A program made the position numbers and the translations under genes. The notes under the pieces are model-generated. The model saw only the letters and a program-made list of their open reading frames with translations, did no database searches and was not told the DNA's origin. A DNA stretch of 36,564 nucleotides from JBEAOO01 sp041164825 (GTDB lineage Bacteria; Pseudomonadota; Gammaproteobacteria; Burkholderiales; Burkholderiaceae_C), in NCBI GenBank assembly GCA_041164825.1, contig JBEAOO010000351.1, positions 1-36,564 on the forward strand, read 5' to 3'. This document shows, in pieces, positions 34,660 to 36,564 of the stretch (position 1 is the stretch's first letter; each line of letters starts with the position of its first letter).

Positions 34660-35745
34660 ATGAACAGCCCGCAAGCCACCTGGGACCGCCGTGCCGCCCC
34701 CAGCCGCGACGACTACCAACTCATCGGCGGCGCCGGTGAGCGCGCCCAAGCCGCCGGCCTGGTGAACGCCAACTGGTACAAGTGCCCGGTGCCGCGCGCC
34801 ACGATGAAGGAGCTGATGAAGCGCGACGACGCGCACGCCATCCGCGACACCGCCATTTGGTACGCGCTCATCATTGGCGCCGGCGCGGTGTTCGTCACCG
34901 GCTGGTTCTCGGGCTGGAGCGTCGGCGCGCTGTTTGCGGCTTACTTTGTTTACGCCACGCTCTACGCCGGCCCGGCCGACAGCCGTTGGCACGAGTCCAG
35001 CCACGGCACGGCCTTCAAAACGCGCTGGATGAACGACCTGCTCTACCAGTTCGCCTGCTTCCAGGTGCTGCGCCGCCCCACCAAATGGCGCTGGAGCCAC
35101 ACCCGCCACCACACCGACACGCTGGTCACCGGCCGCGACCCCGAAGTGGCCGCCCCCGTGCCCACCGACCTGTTCACGATGGCGCTGAATGTGTTTGCCA
35201 TCAAGAACGGCCCGAAGGAATTGACCGCTGTGGTGCGCAACGCGTTTGGCCAGCTCGACGCCGCCGAGAAGACCTTTGTGCCCGAGATGGAGTGGCCCAA
35301 AATGGTGAAAGAAGCGCGCGGCTGGGTGCTCGTGTATGCCCTGGTGATTGGCACGGCGGTGCTCACCCACAGCTGGCTGCCGCTGTTGTTGGTGGGCCTG
35401 CTGCCTGGCATGCTCGGCGCCTGGCTCTACAACTACACCGGCCTCACCCAACACGCCGGCATGCCCGAGAACGTGACCGACCACCGCCTGAATTGCCGCA
35501 CCGTCTACATGAACCCGGTGCTGCGCTTCATGTACTGGAACATGAACTACCACGTCGAGCACCACATGTTCCCCATGGTGCCGTACCACACGCTGCCGCA
35601 ACTGCACGAGGCCATCAAGGCCGATTGCCCGCCGCCCTACCGCAGCACCATCGAGGCCTATGGCGAAATCATCCCGGCCCTGCTGCGCCAGGTGAGCGAG
35701 CCCACGCATCATGTGGTGCGGCAGGTGCCGCCCGCGGTGGCCTGA
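34660..35745 (+). CDS. Membrane di-iron fatty acid desaturase/hydroxylase-like protein 2 (MocD-like)
   Basis: A 361-residue paralogue of the protein at 32232-33278. His clusters are HESSH (111-115), HTRHH (147-151) and HVEHH (298-302), and the shared block QHAGMPENVTDHRLNCRT is at 264-281. Membrane segments lie near 66-105 and 222-258. ATG 34660 has AGGA 8 bp upstream; earlier TTG/ATG codons at 34627-34632 lack a ribosome site. The ferredoxin gene follows after 47 bp, so the two form an operon and the ferredoxin is the likely electron donor. O-demethylation of a methylated inositol, as proposed for MocD, is the favoured role; lipid desaturation is the alternative. Confidence 0.9.
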   Translation: MNSPQATWDRRAAPSRDDYQLIGGAGERAQAAGLVNANWYKCPVPRATMKELMKRDDAHAIRDTAIWYALIIGAGAVFVTGWFSGWSVGALFAAYFVYATLYAGPADSRWHESSHGTAFKTRWMNDLLYQFACFQVLRRPTKWRWSHTRHHTDTLVTGRDPEVAAPVPTDLFTMALNVFAIKNGPKELTAVVRNAFGQLDAAEKTFVPEMEWPKMVKEARGWVLVYALVIGTAVLTHSWLPLLLVGLLPGMLGAWLYNYTGLTQHAGMPENVTDHRLNCRTVYMNPVLRFMYWNMNYHVEHHMFPMVPYHTLPQLHEAIKADCPPPYRSTIEAYGEIIPALLRQVSEPTHHVVRQVPPAVA

Positions 35746-35792
35746 GCACCCGTCCCCCTCACACACATCCACAACAAGCCGGAGACCCCACC

Positions 35793-36101
35793 ATGAGCCA
35801 ATGGATCACAGCCTGCGCACTCGACGACATCGACGATGAAGACGTGATGCGCTTCGACCACGGCGGCCACACCTACGCCATCTACCGCTACGACGACAAG
35901 GTGTACGCCAGCGATGGCCTGTGCACGCACGAGCAGGTGCACCTGTGCGACGGGCTGGTGATGGAGCACGTGATCGAGTGCCCCAAGCACAACGGCCGCT
36001 TCGACATCCGCGACGGCCGCGCCCTCGGCGCCCCGGTGTGCGTGAACCTCAAGACCTATCCGGCCAAGGTCGAGGGTGGGCAGATCCTGATCGAGGTCTG
36101 A
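35793..36101 (+). CDS. Rieske-type [2Fe-2S] ferredoxin, MocE-like
   Basis: A 102-residue soluble electron carrier. The cluster ligands are Cys44, His46, Cys63 and His66 (CTH-x16-CPKH), the CxH/CxxH Rieske pattern, followed by GRFDIRDGRALGAPVCVNLKTYP typical of oxygenase ferredoxins. MocE of rhizopine catabolism is of this type. ATG 35793 has GGAG 8 bp upstream. It is the last gene of the LacI 2-controlled operon and should pass electrons to one or both desaturase-like proteins. The matching reductase (MocF-type) is not in the window. Confidence 0.95.
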   Translation: MSQWITACALDDIDDEDVMRFDHGGHTYAIYRYDDKVYASDGLCTHEQVHLCDGLVMEHVIECPKHNGRFDIRDGRALGAPVCVNLKTYPAKVEGGQILIEV

Positions 36102-36201
36102 AACAGGCTGGCCGGTCGACAGTGCCGTGACGTCGTGGCCAAGACGTTCGGTTCTTGACGCATCGCGGTGGTGGATCTGAGACCGCTTTCACGTCGTAGA
36201 T

Positions 36202-36448
36202 CGGCGCGAAGGCGGCAATGGGCCGGGCCGATGTGCTCCGTGTCCTCCTGGCCCTCCCTTCGGTCGGTCCATTCCCCCTTTACCTCCGCACATCGCCCCG
36301 GCCCATCACCGCCCCGTCCACCACCGCGGCCTGCGTCGACGTGGCATGCCACCACCGGTTCGGGGGAGCGCTGTGCCGCATTCGCTTTGCGCAGGTCAAG
36401 GGGGAGCCGGCCGCAGGCCGGCGGAGGACACGGAGCAAAGCGAATGCG
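36202..36448. repeat. Structured dispersed intergenic repeat, copy 2
   Basis: The 463-bp end of the window (36102-36564) has no supported gene and contains a second copy of the element at 8112-8364, in the same orientation. Hairpin 1 pairs 36211-36236 with 36288-36313 (26 bp, three mismatches). Hairpin 2 pairs 36377-36390 with 36435-36448 (14 bp, perfect; the outer part of the stem is lost here). The inner GCCGGCC/GGCCGGC stem (36406-36422) and the long-range pair GCTCCGTGTCC (36235-36245)/GGACACGGAGC (36426-36436) are conserved. The segment between the arms of hairpin 1 differs between copies. Confidence 0.85.
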
Positions 36449-36463
36449 AACGACCTCGACAAC

Positions 36464-36489
36464 CGGCGAAAAGCACCCGCTTTTCGCCG
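36464..36489. terminator. Hairpin with A/T tracts after the repeat
   Basis: CGGCGAAAAGC (36464-36474) and GCTTTTCGCCG (36479-36489) form a perfect 11-bp stem with a 4-nt loop. A and T tracts lie inside the stem, as in some bidirectional terminators. It may end the ferredoxin operon or an incoming transcript from beyond the window. Confidence 0.55.
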
Positions 36490-36564
36490 TTGTTGCATGC
36501 GCTGGGCTCACCGGGGCCGGGCCACACTGACCCGCGACCCTGCAACCCGTCGACGCACCGCCCA

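Overview
The window is high-GC, gene-dense DNA from a Gram-negative bacterium. Porin and lipoprotein types, LacI regulators, GTG starts and overall gene style point to a betaproteobacterium of the Burkholderiales, most like the Comamonadaceae. That placement is inference from gene content, not from a phylogenetic marker. I saw no tRNA, rRNA, CRISPR array, insertion sequence or phage gene.

Region 1 (1-12006, + strand) is an alpha-glucan cluster. It holds the tail of a GH13 glucosidase, a MalK/UgpC-type ABC ATPase, a GH13 alpha-glucosidase with an oligo-1,6-glucosidase signature, an amylosucrase with an unusual Lys/Ala/Pro-rich N-terminal extension, a glycogen branching enzyme (glgB), and a 1144-residue protein resembling the alpha/beta subunits of animal glycogen phosphorylase kinase over most of its length. 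Together these could import and cleave glucosides and build branched glucan directly from sucrose, without ADP-glucose.

Region 2 (12034-18705, all genes on the - strand) holds an outer-membrane barrel-like protein, a large lipoprotein, two translationally coupled regulators that each combine a helix-turn-helix with an NBR1-like Ig domain, and a porin with a clear terminator.

Region 3 (19191-30952) is a myo-inositol catabolic locus. On the - strand lies iolC-iolD-iolE-iolB, where iolC is a kinase fused to a DUF2090 aldolase-like domain. Divergent from it on the + strand are a sugar-type ABC importer (binding protein, double ATPase, permease), an aldo/keto reductase and a creatininase-family hydrolase. 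The shared control region has a dyad of the GAA-N6-TTC type. iolG and iolA are not in the window.

Region 4 (31031-36101) has two modules of the same design, each a LacI-family regulator divergent from a membrane di-iron desaturase/hydroxylase. The second module ends with a Rieske ferredoxin. This resembles mocD/mocE of rhizopine catabolism, in which a methylated inositol amine is O-demethylated before entering the inositol pathway. Regions 3 and 4 together suggest a system for using O-methylated inositols or related compounds.

Two copies of a structured intergenic repeat of about 250 bp (8112-8364 and 36202-36448) lie 28 kb apart and show compensatory base changes in one stem. A different array of small GC-rich palindromes sits between iolD and iolE.
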